A stretch of 64,000 nucleotides of DNA, from positions 1,007,819 through 1,071,818 of the forward strand of contig NZ_FO538765.1 in assembly GCF_000968135.1 (NCBI RefSeq). The letters are read 5' to 3'. The number at the start of each line of letters is the position of its first letter. Position 1 is the first letter of the stretch. A program made the position numbers and the translations under genes. Below are positions 36,622 through 44,427 of this stretch, in pieces. Below the pieces are notes generated by a model. It was not told the origin of the DNA. It saw only the letters and a list, made by a program, of their open reading frames with translations, and searched no databases. This stretch comes from Magnetospira sp. QH-2 (GTDB lineage Bacteria; Pseudomonadota; Alphaproteobacteria; Rhodospirillales; Magnetospiraceae).

Positions 36622-36725
36622 ATCACGTCGTATATGAGAGCATTCGATCAAACACGAAAAACATGATCGTTTCCAATGAAGTCGCGCGTGTCCAACGGGT
36701 CCGATTGGACCCGACACGCGCTAGG
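36621..36725. repeat. Dispersed intergenic double-hairpin repeat, copy 2
   Basis: It has the same layout as 225-328. The second hairpin (arms 36684-36692 and 36713-36721, inner GGGTCC/GGACCC) is almost identical in sequence, while the first hairpin has lost part of its left arm. It occupies nearly the whole gap between two small genes. Confidence 0.8.
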
Positions 36726-36745
36726 GATCGAGGAGCAAGGTGGAT

Positions 36746-37024
36746 ATGCGCGGTTGCCAGTATTTCGGTCTCATTTGGGTCTTGTGTGCCATTGCGGCGG
36801 CGGTCATGCCCAATGGCCTTCTCATGGGGATCTTTTTCGTCCTCAGCGGCTTGAGCGGCGGATTGGCACTGTACCTGCTCGGGTTGGATATGGGATTGTT
36901 GGGGGAGGCCCCCAAGGAGGCTCCAAGACCCGCTTCTTCGGCCAAACTGAAAGAGCCACGGCAGGAGCCCGCAAGGGATTGGAAGAACAAGGTCCGCGAT
37001 TCTTTTGGACGGCTGGTTAAATAA
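36746..37024 (+). CDS. Small two-helix membrane protein
   Basis: A 92-aa protein with two predicted membrane helices (residues about 5-22 and 26-48) joined by a tight PNG turn, then a basic Pro/Lys-rich cytoplasmic tail (EAPKEAPRPASSAK, DWKNKVRDSFGRLVK). AGGAG lies 10 nt before the ATG; a GTG at 36740 is possible. No named family recognised. Its size and placement beside magnetosome genes make it a candidate magnetosome-membrane protein, but this is inference only. Confidence 0.6.
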   Translation: MRGCQYFGLIWVLCAIAAAVMPNGLLMGIFFVLSGLSGGLALYLLGLDMGLLGEAPKEAPRPASSAKLKEPRQEPARDWKNKVRDSFGRLVK

Positions 37025-37257
37025 CGAATCGCGAATCGGAACGGTGTCGGTGCGGTGGCCGGGGCGGCAAATGTTGCCCAGTGACCGGGAAGAAATACCA
37101 AATATAGGCCCAATACCAAGGATTGTTCGCCTATATCGGTGTGGAATTCGCGCTTGACCCGGCAAAATTTACCCGAATTGACCCAAATAACGATTTCACT
37201 TAACCTTATTGAAGGAATTAACCTTTTTTAGCGCGCGTGCTAAGGGGCACATCGGGA

Positions 37258-38610
37258 ATGTCGAACGTTCACCATTTGAGAAACGTGGCCATGGGAGCCG
37301 GGCGTTGGAACGCCTGGCGGAAATCCGAGCCTGATGTGCAGCCTGACCTGAGTCAGGCCGATTTGCGCGGTGCCAATCTGTCCGGCATGGATCTGGCGGA
37401 AGCCGTCATGTCGCTGGCCAACCTGAAGAAGGCCAACCTGAGCGGTGCCAACCTCAAGGCTTCCAACATGGCCGGGTCCATCCTTGAGGATGTCAATCTG
37501 GCCGGTTGCGTGATGGTCGGATCCAATCTGTCCGGTGCGCGGCTGACCCGCACGAATCTGGCCGGTGCCGACATGCGTCGGGTGAACCTGTCGGGCGCAC
37601 GCTTTGGCGGCGATGCCATTCTCACCGGCACCGACCTGGGCGGCGCCAATCTGGCCGGCGCCAAATTGGGGGGCTCGATCCTCAGCGGCGCCAACCTGGC
37701 ACGCTCCAATCTGGCCGGGGCCGATCTGCGGAATACCGATCTTAGCGGCGCCAATTTGTCCGGCGCGGTTACCGCCGGCGCCCACTTCGATGGCGCCGAT
37801 CTCAGCGGGACCATTCTCGATGATCTGGGCGAGTTGGACGATTCGGAGCTAGAGGACGACTATGTCGAGGTTGAGGCTGAACCGGAGTATGTCCCGGAAG
37901 AGGACTTCGCCGAGCCGCGGATTGACGACTTTCCCGAGGAACTCCCGCCCGAGCCGGAAGCCCTTGAGCCAGAGCCCATGCCTGAGCCCGAGCCAGAACC
38001 AGAGCCAGAGCCAGAGCCAGAGCCCGAGCCCGAGCCCGAGCCAGAACCCGTGGCGGCTGCCCCCGTGGCTGATCCCAACGCCTTTTTTAGCTATCAGTCC
38101 GGCGAATGGGCGGTGTTCTCGCTGGTGATCAATGGATTCGACGATCGTACCGAAGAAGAAAAACGCAATCTGGTGGCTTTGCTCAAGCGCTATAACAAGT
38201 TCGTGGTCGGCGAGGCGTCGGATGTCTGTATGTCGACCCGGGGCGATGCCATCATCGGCGTGTTCAACGAACCGGCACAGTCCCTGTTGTTTGCGGCCAA
38301 TTACATCAACGTGCTCAAGAACATCAATGTGGAAGCTTTTGCCGCCGTCCATTGGGGCACGGCCACCATCAAGACCGATCCCGGCGATGGCGAGATGGAA
38401 CTGGTGGTTGATTCCATCAGTCCGGCGGCTCGCTTGGAGCCCATCGGCAGCACCGGCGAGATTCTGGTGCTCGAGGAGTTGCACAGCCGGGTGGCTGACC
38501 AGAGCGACCTGTTCGACTTCAACAAAGTGGTGCGTAAATGGAAACGGGCCGGCGACAGCAACGACAACGCGGTGGACGCGGTCTGCTATCAGGTCATGCC
38601 CGTGAACTGA
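37258..38610 (+). CDS. Pentapeptide-repeat protein fused to a degenerate nucleotide-cyclase domain
   Basis: About 450 aa in three parts. Residues about 25-185 are some 30 pentapeptide repeats (A-[ND]-L-S-G type), expected to fold as a right-handed quadrilateral beta-helix. Residues about 190-275 are an acidic, Pro-rich linker with a long Glu-Pro run. Residues about 280-450 resemble a class III adenylate/guanylate cyclase: VINGF stands where D-I-x-G-F is usual, RGDAIIGVF keeps the second metal Asp, and ISPAARL replaces V-N-x-A-A-R-L. Loss of the first Asp and the Asn suggests no cyclase activity. It lies just upstream of mms6 and ends at a strong terminator. Confidence 0.8.
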   Translation: MSNVHHLRNVAMGAGRWNAWRKSEPDVQPDLSQADLRGANLSGMDLAEAVMSLANLKKANLSGANLKASNMAGSILEDVNLAGCVMVGSNLSGARLTRTNLAGADMRRVNLSGARFGGDAILTGTDLGGANLAGAKLGGSILSGANLARSNLAGADLRNTDLSGANLSGAVTAGAHFDGADLSGTILDDLGELDDSELEDDYVEVEAEPEYVPEEDFAEPRIDDFPEELPPEPEALEPEPMPEPEPEPEPEPEPEPEPEPEPEPVAAAPVADPNAFFSYQSGEWAVFSLVINGFDDRTEEEKRNLVALLKRYNKFVVGEASDVCMSTRGDAIIGVFNEPAQSLLFAANYINVLKNINVEAFAAVHWGTATIKTDPGDGEMELVVDSISPAARLEPIGSTGEILVLEELHSRVADQSDLFDFNKVVRKWKRAGDSNDNAVDAVCYQVMPVN

Positions 38611-38630
38611 AGTACTGCGATACAGTAATA

Positions 38631-38668
38631 AAAATAAAACCGCCGGAGTGTCCCGGCGGTTTTATTTT
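38631..38668. terminator. Bidirectional intrinsic terminator
   Basis: A perfect 16-bp stem (38631-38646 with 38653-38668, 6-nt loop) has A-rich and T-rich flanks that serve both directions. It separates the pentapeptide/cyclase gene from the convergent small membrane protein gene. Confidence 0.9.
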
Positions 38669-38680
38669 GTCCGGAACAGA

Positions 38681-38875
38681 TTATTCCGCGTCGGCGTCCT
38701 TGGACGGCTTGACGGTCTTTTTCACCGTATCCGTGGCCTTTTTCACGCCGGTTTCGGCACTGTCCAAGGCCTTGTCGGCGGTGGGAATGATATATCGGTC
38801 GGAAATACGCATGCCAAGGGCAAAGCCCGCGCCGGCAACCACGGCTCCGACGGCCAAAGGAATAAAGGGTAACAT
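38681..38875 (-). CDS. Small membrane protein, unknown
   Basis: A 64-aa protein with a Gly/Ala-rich membrane helix at residues about 2-22 (FIPLAVGAVVAGAGFALG) and an amphipathic, Lys/Asp-rich tail ending DADAE. GGGAGAAGC precedes the ATG. No family is recognised. It shares its upstream region with mms6 and is transcribed away from it, so the Fur-like site at 39011 could regulate both. A magnetosome location is possible but unproven. Confidence 0.6.
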   Translation of the reverse strand: MLPFIPLAVGAVVAGAGFALGMRISDRYIIPTADKALDSAETGVKKATDTVKKTVKPSKDADAE

Positions 38876-38976
38876 AAGCTTCTCCCGTGTTTGTCATTGC
38901 ACTTCATATGATTGATAGAATGGCAGAAAAGACGCATGAAGTCATCAATGGATCGCCGTTAGACTGGTATTGAGGG

Positions 38977-38985
38977 TGTTATAAT
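38977..38985 (+). promoter_or_regulatory. Extended -10 promoter element
   Basis: TGTTATAAT, a perfect -10 hexamer with the TG extension, lies 26 bp upstream of the Fur-like site. No good -35 is present, as is usual for extended -10 promoters. It would drive mms6 with a long leader. Confidence 0.4.
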
Positions 38986-39010
38986 ATAATAAATCCATAG
39001 AAAATGTAAA

Positions 39011-39025
39011 TGAGAATGATTATCG
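39011..39025. promoter_or_regulatory. Fur-box-like operator upstream of mms6
   Basis: TGAGAATGATTATCG matches the 7-1-7 Fur consensus TGATAATnATTATCA at 12 of 14 informative positions. It lies 144 bp before mms6 and 136 bp before the divergent small membrane protein gene, between two promoter-like elements. Iron-responsive control of mms6-mmsF is the implied function. Confidence 0.5.
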
Positions 39026-39074
39026 ATTGGGGAAACCCCCTAGTATTACTGCGTTTCTTCATTGTATTGGCGCG

Positions 39075-39103
39075 TTGACACTCTGATTGTTTTTTGATTT
39101 ATT
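39075..39103 (+). promoter_or_regulatory. Sigma-70-type promoter for mms6
   Basis: TTGACA (39075-39080), a 17-bp spacer and TTTATT (39098-39103). The ribosome site AAGGAGA follows at about 39154. It is the best -35/-10 pair in the 38876-39168 gap. Confidence 0.5.
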
Positions 39104-39168
39104 GGGACCGACCCGAACGGGCGAGACGATCCGACACGGGATCCGGTTTATTCAAGGAGACACTGATC

Positions 39169-39540
39169 ATGGCTGTTGCTCAGGCAGGTGCCCAGGCAGG
39201 CGCGAAAGCGGCGGGAGCGACCAAGGGCGGCATGACCGCCAAGGGCGCGGCGGTTGCCAAAAAGGGTTTGGCCATGGCCAAGGGCGGAGCCTCCAAGGCT
39301 GCCATGAAGGGGGGCGCTGCCAAGGCGGCGACCGGCATGGGGGCCGCCAAGGCGGCAACCGGCATGGGCGCGGCCAAGGGCGTCAGCGTCGGCCTCGGTT
39401 TGGGTCTTGGGGCCTGGGGCGCGGTGTTGTTGGTCGCGGCCGGTGGCGCGGCGGCTTATAGCTATCTGGCCAGCCGACGGGACGAGCAAAAACAGACCGA
39501 CGCGGAATTGGAATTGGCGGAAGCGCTCGGCGAATTCTGA
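39169..39540 (+). CDS. mms6: Mms6 magnetite-shaping protein
   Basis: A 123-aa magnetosome-membrane protein. The N-terminal 75 residues are Ala/Gly/Lys-rich repeats with a duplicated GMGAAKAAT unit. They are followed by the hallmark Gly-Leu stretch GLGLGLGAWG, one membrane helix and a hydrophilic acidic end (DEQKQTDAELELAEALGEF). That end corresponds to the iron-binding C terminus of Mms6 that controls crystal size and shape. AAGGAGA lies 9 nt before the ATG. Its closest alternatives are MamD/MamG, which share the Gly-Leu motif but not this acidic tail. mmsF follows in the same direction. Confidence 0.88.
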   Translation: MAVAQAGAQAGAKAAGATKGGMTAKGAAVAKKGLAMAKGGASKAAMKGGAAKAATGMGAAKAATGMGAAKGVSVGLGLGLGAWGAVLLVAAGGAAAYSYLASRRDEQKQTDAELELAEALGEF

Positions 39541-39623
39541 GCCCATTCCGTTTTTCACGAGTTTTGAGTATAACCGGGACCATCGCACCGATTCGGGTGC
39601 CTGCATTGAAGAGGTAGAACACC

Positions 39624-39944
39624 ATGGCCGTCGTCATGACCCAAGAGGAAGGTAGCAAGCCCCGTTTCATGGCCGCTTTGAGCTATTTGGGCATTCTCTG
39701 TTTTGTCCCGCTTTTGATGAACCGGGATGACGAGTACGTCTATTTCCACGCCAAACAGGGCTTGGTGATCTGGATGTGGGGCGTGTTGGCTCTGTTCGCC
39801 TTGCATCTGCCGGGCGCCGGCAAGTGGTTCTTCAGCTTCTCCGCCATGGCGGTGATGGGCTTCTCGCTGCTGGGTCTGGTCAGCGTGGTGTTCAACAAAG
39901 CTTGGCGGTTGCCAGTGATCAGCTTTCTGTCCGATCGGCTTTGA
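39624..39944 (+). CDS. mmsF: MmsF/MamF-type magnetosome membrane protein
   Basis: A 107-aa protein with three membrane helices of the DUF4870-like fold. It contains [34 protein letters not shown], the family signature. MmsF is a major determinant of magnetite crystal size and shape in Magnetospirillum. MamF is a close paralogue; the position directly behind mms6 favours MmsF. An intrinsic terminator follows. Confidence 0.88.
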   Translation: MAVVMTQEEGSKPRFMAALSYLGILCFVPLLMNRDDEYVYFHAKQGLVIWMWGVLALFALHLPGAGKWFFSFSAMAVMGFSLLGLVSVVFNKAWRLPVISFLSDRL

Positions 39945-39969
39945 TCGTCGACTGTACGAACGGGTTGGA

Positions 39970-40003
39970 AAGGGCGTCTTCGTGAAGAAGGGCGCCCTTT
40001 TTG
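39970..40003 (+). terminator. Intrinsic terminator after mmsF
   Basis: AAGGGCG...CTTC pairs with GAAG...GGCGCCCTT around a short GTG loop, with a small bulge, followed by TTTTTG. It separates the mms6-mmsF unit from mamH. Confidence 0.75.
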
Positions 40004-40094
40004 TTGGAATCCGTTTGTATTGAGACTGCAAGCTCCGGTAAACAGAAGTACCGTTGAATGATTCTATGAAACAGGGCGAACCGGTTCCGAAGCC

Positions 40095-41402
40095 ATGAAA
40101 GATAAATTGGTCGAGCAATGGCATTGGAACGCCGTCTATCTATTGGCGGCGCTCTGCATGATTTTCATGACCCTGGCCGTTGCCGTGCAGCCCTTGTTCC
40201 TGCGCAACGTGTTGGGAGTCCCCTTCGAATACGCCGGGTCGATCAATGCCAGTGTCCAGGTGGTGACCGAAATCCTGGACTTGGCGGTCATCGGCTATCT
40301 GGGGTTTCTGTCGGATCGCTATGGGCGGGTGCCGATCATCGTTGGTGGATTCCTTGTGGCCGCCGCCGGAGCGCTGTTGGCCCCGTTCAGTTTGGTATTG
40401 GGCGAGGCCCTGGTGGTCGGCGGATTGGCCATCTACTTCCTGGCGCGAATCATCATGTCCATCGGGTCCGGGGCCGTCTGGCCGCAGCTGGCGACTCTGG
40501 TCGGGGACTTCACCAGCTTCAAGAACCGCGCCCGCATGCTGTCCAACAGTGCCTTCATGATGGCCTTGGGCGGCACCCTGGTTTACGCCATTTTGATGCA
40601 AATCCCGCAACATGCCGGAATCGGCGTTGTCATGCTGCTGACCGCCGCCATCGCCGTGGCCGGGGCCTGGGTGGCGGGCAAATGTCTGATCGATATCGCG
40701 CCGAAGCTGAAGGAGAACGAAGTTCCTTGGAAGCGCCTGCGCAAGCTCATTGTCGGTGATTCGCGGCTCAAGCTGACCTTTGCTTCGGCCTTCTTCGCCC
40801 GCAACGACATGGTGCTGGTGGGTATGTTCTTGATGCTGTGGTTCATCTATTTCGCCGACGTGGTCGGGGTGAGCCAAGAAGACGCCGCCGCGCAGGCGGG
40901 CAAGCTGATCGGTCTGATCGGTCTGGTCACCCTGATTTCCATACCCATCTGGGGGCAGGTGATCCAAAGGGCCGGGCGGATTACCGCCATCACCCTGGGC
41001 ATGGCTATTTCCGGAGTTGGGTTTTTAACCTTCTACTTCGTGGTGAATCCCTTTGATTCAATGATTTATCTTCCGGCGGTTCTGGTTGCCATCGGTCAGG
41101 CCGGCTGTCTCGTGGCGCCGCAGGTTCTGACCGTGGACATCACCCCGAAAGAGATTCTCGGATCCATGCTCGGGGCGTTCAATGTGATGGGGGCGCTGGG
41201 CATAATTATCTTCGTGCAGGCAGGGGGATACCTGTTTGATTCCGTGGGTCCGCACGCCCCATTCGTCTTTACAGGTTTTGTGAACCTAGCTATCATGGCC
41301 TACGCTTTATGGGTCTCCCGTGTTAGCACGGATCGGCAGGTCGGCGACGACGAATACGATGTCGACGACGACCAATTGGCCGAAGAAACAGCAAGCCTCT
41401 GA
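40095..41402 (+). CDS. mamH: MamH major facilitator transporter
   Basis: A 435-aa, 12-helix major facilitator of the magnetosome membrane, first gene of the mamAB cluster. The loop motif [11 protein letters not shown] and [22 protein letters not shown] are visible. Known role: iron uptake into the magnetosome together with MamZ, whose N-terminal half is clearly homologous (for example, V-Y-x-L-x-A-L and QPLFL near the start). The acidic C-terminal tail ([16 protein letters not shown]) is unusual for the fold. A hairpin overlaps the stop codon. Confidence 0.94.
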   Translation: MKDKLVEQWHWNAVYLLAALCMIFMTLAVAVQPLFLRNVLGVPFEYAGSINASVQVVTEILDLAVIGYLGFLSDRYGRVPIIVGGFLVAAAGALLAPFSLVLGEALVVGGLAIYFLARIIMSIGSGAVWPQLATLVGDFTSFKNRARMLSNSAFMMALGGTLVYAILMQIPQHAGIGVVMLLTAAIAVAGAWVAGKCLIDIAPKLKENEVPWKRLRKLIVGDSRLKLTFASAFFARNDMVLVGMFLMLWFIYFADVVGVSQEDAAAQAGKLIGLIGLVTLISIPIWGQVIQRAGRITAITLGMAISGVGFLTFYFVVNPFDSMIYLPAVLVAIGQAGCLVAPQVLTVDITPKEILGSMLGAFNVMGALGIIIFVQAGGYLFDSVGPHAPFVFTGFVNLAIMAYALWVSRVSTDRQVGDDEYDVDDDQLAEETASL

Positions 41403-41437
41403 AGCCCGTACGGGGGTACCGGACTTCAGAGGTTTTA
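41396..41437 (+). terminator. Terminator-like hairpin overlapping the mamH stop
   Basis: CCTCTGAAG (41396-41404) pairs with CTTCAGAGG (41424-41432), followed by TTTTAT. The 19-nt loop is long. It could partly stop transcription between mamH and mamI and so lower or separate expression of the downstream mam genes. Confidence 0.55.
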
Positions 41438-41519
41438 TGTCGTCCAGTCGCCGGGCGATTGAGGAATTGGGGCGAAGAGTTTATCGGGGCGGGTGCCGCC
41501 CCCTGAAGGAGGACGTTTC

Positions 41520-41726
41520 ATGCCGAGCATCATTACAGGCCTTTTGGCCTTGGCTCTGGGGCTTTGGAGTCTGACCATCTGGTGGTGGTCGGTGGTCGAG
41601 TTCCTGCGCGGGTTCGTGCCCTTGGCGCTGATTGTGCTGGGTCTGGTGGCTTTGGCCGCGGGCGTTTCCGCCGTGCGTCAGGCCAAGGACGTCAATGACG
41701 AAGACCTCCTCGGGGTCGAGGACTAA
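41520..41726 (+). CDS. mamI: MamI magnetosome membrane-biogenesis protein
   Basis: A 68-aa protein with two membrane helices and a short acidic tail (DVNDEDLLGVED). It opens MPSIITGLLALALGLWSL, the familiar MamI pattern. MamI is one of the proteins essential for invagination of the magnetosome membrane. GGAGG lies 8 nt before the ATG, which sets the start. Located between mamH and mamE as in Magnetospirillum. Confidence 0.93.
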   Translation: MPSIITGLLALALGLWSLTIWWWSVVEFLRGFVPLALIVLGLVALAAGVSAVRQAKDVNDEDLLGVED

Positions 41727-41786
41727 TAACCAACAACGCTCCGGTGGCTTTTGGGCGCCGGAAAATGAATTTGGGGTCGCCAAGAT

Positions 41787-44381
41787 ATGGCTTTCGAGGA
41801 TCCGATTTACGAGGACTACGACGCAGAACCCGAGATGTGTTCGAAGGGGCTGCGGAAGTATTTCTTCGTTATTGCCACATTCGCCATGCTGATCCTGATC
41901 GGCGTCTACTGGTACAAGAACTATTACTCCACCGGCATGATGCCCGGCCTCCAGGGTATCTTTGACGGCACCAAGCCGCCGTCGGTCGCTGATCGTGGGG
42001 TCGGCTCGAAACGGCCGTCCAATGCGCCCGTCAATGCCGCCTTCGCGCCCGTGGCAACCCCCGCCGCCATCGGTGGCCTGCCAGCCTTTGGTCCTGATGG
42101 TGCGGTCATGGGTACCGGTGTTCCGACCTTCACTCTGCCGTCCCCGGGGCCGACCAACCCGACCATCGGCAGCCCCTCCCTGTCGCCGAATTTGCCCGGC
42201 CAGCGCTTGGCGATCAATGCCGCCGGCGGCAAGTTCTCCAACGTTGTCACCGGCATGCGCCACAGTGTCACCAACGTGACCATCCGGCGCCCTGGCGGGA
42301 TGCTGCCCAAGAAGCCCGCTGCCGATCCCAATCCCGAACCCAACATGCCGCGCTTTCGCGTGCCGTTCTCGGGCCAGTCCCTTGAGAACGTTGGTTCCGG
42401 TGTCATCATTCGCAACGATGGCTATATCGTCACCAATTACCATGTGGTTCGCGGCGCCGACGCGGTCTTTGTGACCGTTTTCGACGACGTGGGCACCGAG
42501 CGCTATCGGGCGGAAATCGTCAAGCTTGATCAGTCGTTGGACCTGGCTCTGTTGAAGATCTCTCCCAAGGCGCCGCTGGTGGCGGCCATGCTGGGCGAAT
42601 CGACCCATGTGACCGTCGCCGACGAAGTGGTCGCCATCGGCAGCCCCTTTGGCCTGGACCAGACCGTCAGCCGGGGCATTGTCTCGGGTATGCGTAAATC
42701 GTTGGTGATTGAAAACGTCACCCATAAGGACCTGCTGCAAACCGATGCGGCGATCAATCAGGGCAATTCTGGCGGCGCCCTGGTCAACGTGGAAGGCGAG
42801 GTGATCGGTATCAATACCGCCATCTACACCCCCACCGGCGCTTTCTCCGGCATTGGCTTCGCCATTCCGTCCAACCAGGTCAAAACCTTTGTCCTGGAAG
42901 AAATCAATTTCCTCAATTCCGTCAATCCGGTGGCCCAGATTGCCCGCAACGTGGCGGCCCCCGGTGCGGCGCAGCCCAAGTCGGGCCCCCCGATTCGCGC
43001 CAACCAGGGCATTCCCGGCAATCACAAGAAAGACGGTCGGGATCGGATGAACTGCGTTATCTGCCACGACATCACAGGAGCCGGTGGTCAGCAGGCGGGA
43101 GCCCAGCCGGTGTTCTTCCCCATGATGCCCGTGGCGGCGCCGGGGCGTGGTCAACCCAAGTCGGGACCGCCGATCCGCGCCGATCAGCCCGCGCCTCATA
43201 CGGATGGCCGCGAGCAGATGAACTGCACCATCTGTCATGACATCATGCCCGCGCCGGGAGGCGCCGGGGGTGGTCAGCAGCAGGTGCGCGCCGCGCCGGT
43301 CGCCGCACCGCCGCCCGCCGCTGCGCCTCCGATCCAGGCGGGGATGCCCCCGCCGCACAAGGATGGCCGGGAAAAGATGGACTGCAAGATCTGCCATCAG
43401 ATCGTCACTGCCAGCGGCCTGCCCGCCGCAGCGGCCACGCAGGGCCAGAATAACGCTCTGAACAATACCCAGCCGTTCAGCTATGCCGGACCGCCCAACA
43501 CCCTGGCGCTCAACGTGATCCAGGGCCAAGGCCAAGGTCCGTGCGGTCAGGCCGTGGCCCAGGGCCAGGGCGGCACCGTCGCGCCTTGCCCGGGGGGTGG
43601 CCAGGGTCAAGGCATGGGACAGCGGGCCGGCTTCGTCATCCTCGGCGCCGTGGTCCAGCCCATCACGCCAGTCATTTCCGCCGCTCTCGGCCATCCCGAA
43701 GGCAAGGGCGTGTTCGTGCCGGTGGTGGTCAAGGGATCCGCCGCGGATAAGGCTGGGATCAAGTCCGGGGACATCATCCTCAAGGCCGATGGTCGCCGGG
43801 TCTCGACCCCACGCGAACTGGCCGGAATCCTCAAAAGCTTCAAGAAAGGCGACAAGGTTCGCGTCAGTCTTGAGCGCAATGGCAAGCGGAAACGCAAGAA
43901 GCTGACGATTGCCCCGGCTGGTGGCCCGGCTGGTGGCCCGGCTGGTGGGATGCAGGCTGGCCAAGCCCCCACCGCCCAACAGATGATGGGCCAACAAGGC
44001 CAGCAAATGGCGGGCCCCAATCAAGGCATGACCGCCAACCAGATGGCGGCTCGCATGGGACAGCAGCAACCGGCTGCCCGCGTGCCGACTGAATTTGCCT
44101 GGTTGGGCATGGAAATCGAAACTTTCATGCCGGCCAAGGGCGCCATGGCGCCCAATGGGTCGCCCATCAAGGGGGCGCAGGTGGCCGAGCTCACTCCGGG
44201 CTCGCGGGCCCAGCGGGGCGGCCTGATGGCCAATGACATCGTGCTACAGGTCAATAATACCTGGGTGCCCTCGGCCAAGGCTTTCAACAAGGCGATGATG
44301 GAAGCCAAGGCCAACGGCAATGGCAAGCAGGTCATGCTTCGGGTCAACCGCAACGGCAGCGAATTCCTGGTAGTGGTTTAA
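41787..44381 (+). CDS. mamE: MamE HtrA-type protease with magnetochrome domains
   Basis: An 864-aa magnetosome protein, needed for protein sorting and crystal maturation. An N-terminal membrane anchor (residues about 28-46) and Pro-rich linker lead to the trypsin-like domain with triad His219 (NYHVV), Asp252 (DLALLK) and Ser328 (GNSGGAL). Three c-type heme motifs follow, at residues 423, 480 and 533 (CVICH, CTICH, CKICH), each behind a DGR-x-x-M element; two is the number I know from Magnetospirillum. Two PDZ domains (about 610-710 and 770-860) close the protein. The linkers are Gly/Gln/Ala-rich. Confidence 0.96.
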   Translation: MAFEDPIYEDYDAEPEMCSKGLRKYFFVIATFAMLILIGVYWYKNYYSTGMMPGLQGIFDGTKPPSVADRGVGSKRPSNAPVNAAFAPVATPAAIGGLPAFGPDGAVMGTGVPTFTLPSPGPTNPTIGSPSLSPNLPGQRLAINAAGGKFSNVVTGMRHSVTNVTIRRPGGMLPKKPAADPNPEPNMPRFRVPFSGQSLENVGSGVIIRNDGYIVTNYHVVRGADAVFVTVFDDVGTERYRAEIVKLDQSLDLALLKISPKAPLVAAMLGESTHVTVADEVVAIGSPFGLDQTVSRGIVSGMRKSLVIENVTHKDLLQTDAAINQGNSGGALVNVEGEVIGINTAIYTPTGAFSGIGFAIPSNQVKTFVLEEINFLNSVNPVAQIARNVAAPGAAQPKSGPPIRANQGIPGNHKKDGRDRMNCVICHDITGAGGQQAGAQPVFFPMMPVAAPGRGQPKSGPPIRADQPAPHTDGREQMNCTICHDIMPAPGGAGGGQQQVRAAPVAAPPPAAAPPIQAGMPPPHKDGREKMDCKICHQIVTASGLPAAAATQGQNNALNNTQPFSYAGPPNTLALNVIQGQGQGPCGQAVAQGQGGTVAPCPGGGQGQGMGQRAGFVILGAVVQPITPVISAALGHPEGKGVFVPVVVKGSAADKAGIKSGDIILKADGRRVSTPRELAGILKSFKKGDKVRVSLERNGKRKRKKLTIAPAGGPAGGPAGGMQAGQAPTAQQMMGQQGQQMAGPNQGMTANQMAARMGQQQPAARVPTEFAWLGMEIETFMPAKGAMAPNGSPIKGAQVAELTPGSRAQRGGLMANDIVLQVNNTWVPSAKAFNKAMMEAKANGNGKQVMLRVNRNGSEFLVVV

Positions 44382-44427
44382 AGGCGTCCCGGACTTTTCG
44401 GGCGGTAGACGGATCAACGGAGCATCC

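Noticed and set aside
37975-38060. Glu-Pro coding run that looks like a short tandem DNA repeat or CRISPR-like array
   Set aside because: It is a 6-bp coding repeat inside the pentapeptide/cyclase gene, with no spacers or repeat units of CRISPR length.
41481-44069. Very long open frame (about 860 codons) antisense to mamE
   Set aside because: MamE is certain from its protease triad, hemes and PDZ domains. The opposite frame is His/Gly/Arg-rich mirror sequence of a G+C-rich gene and has no domain.
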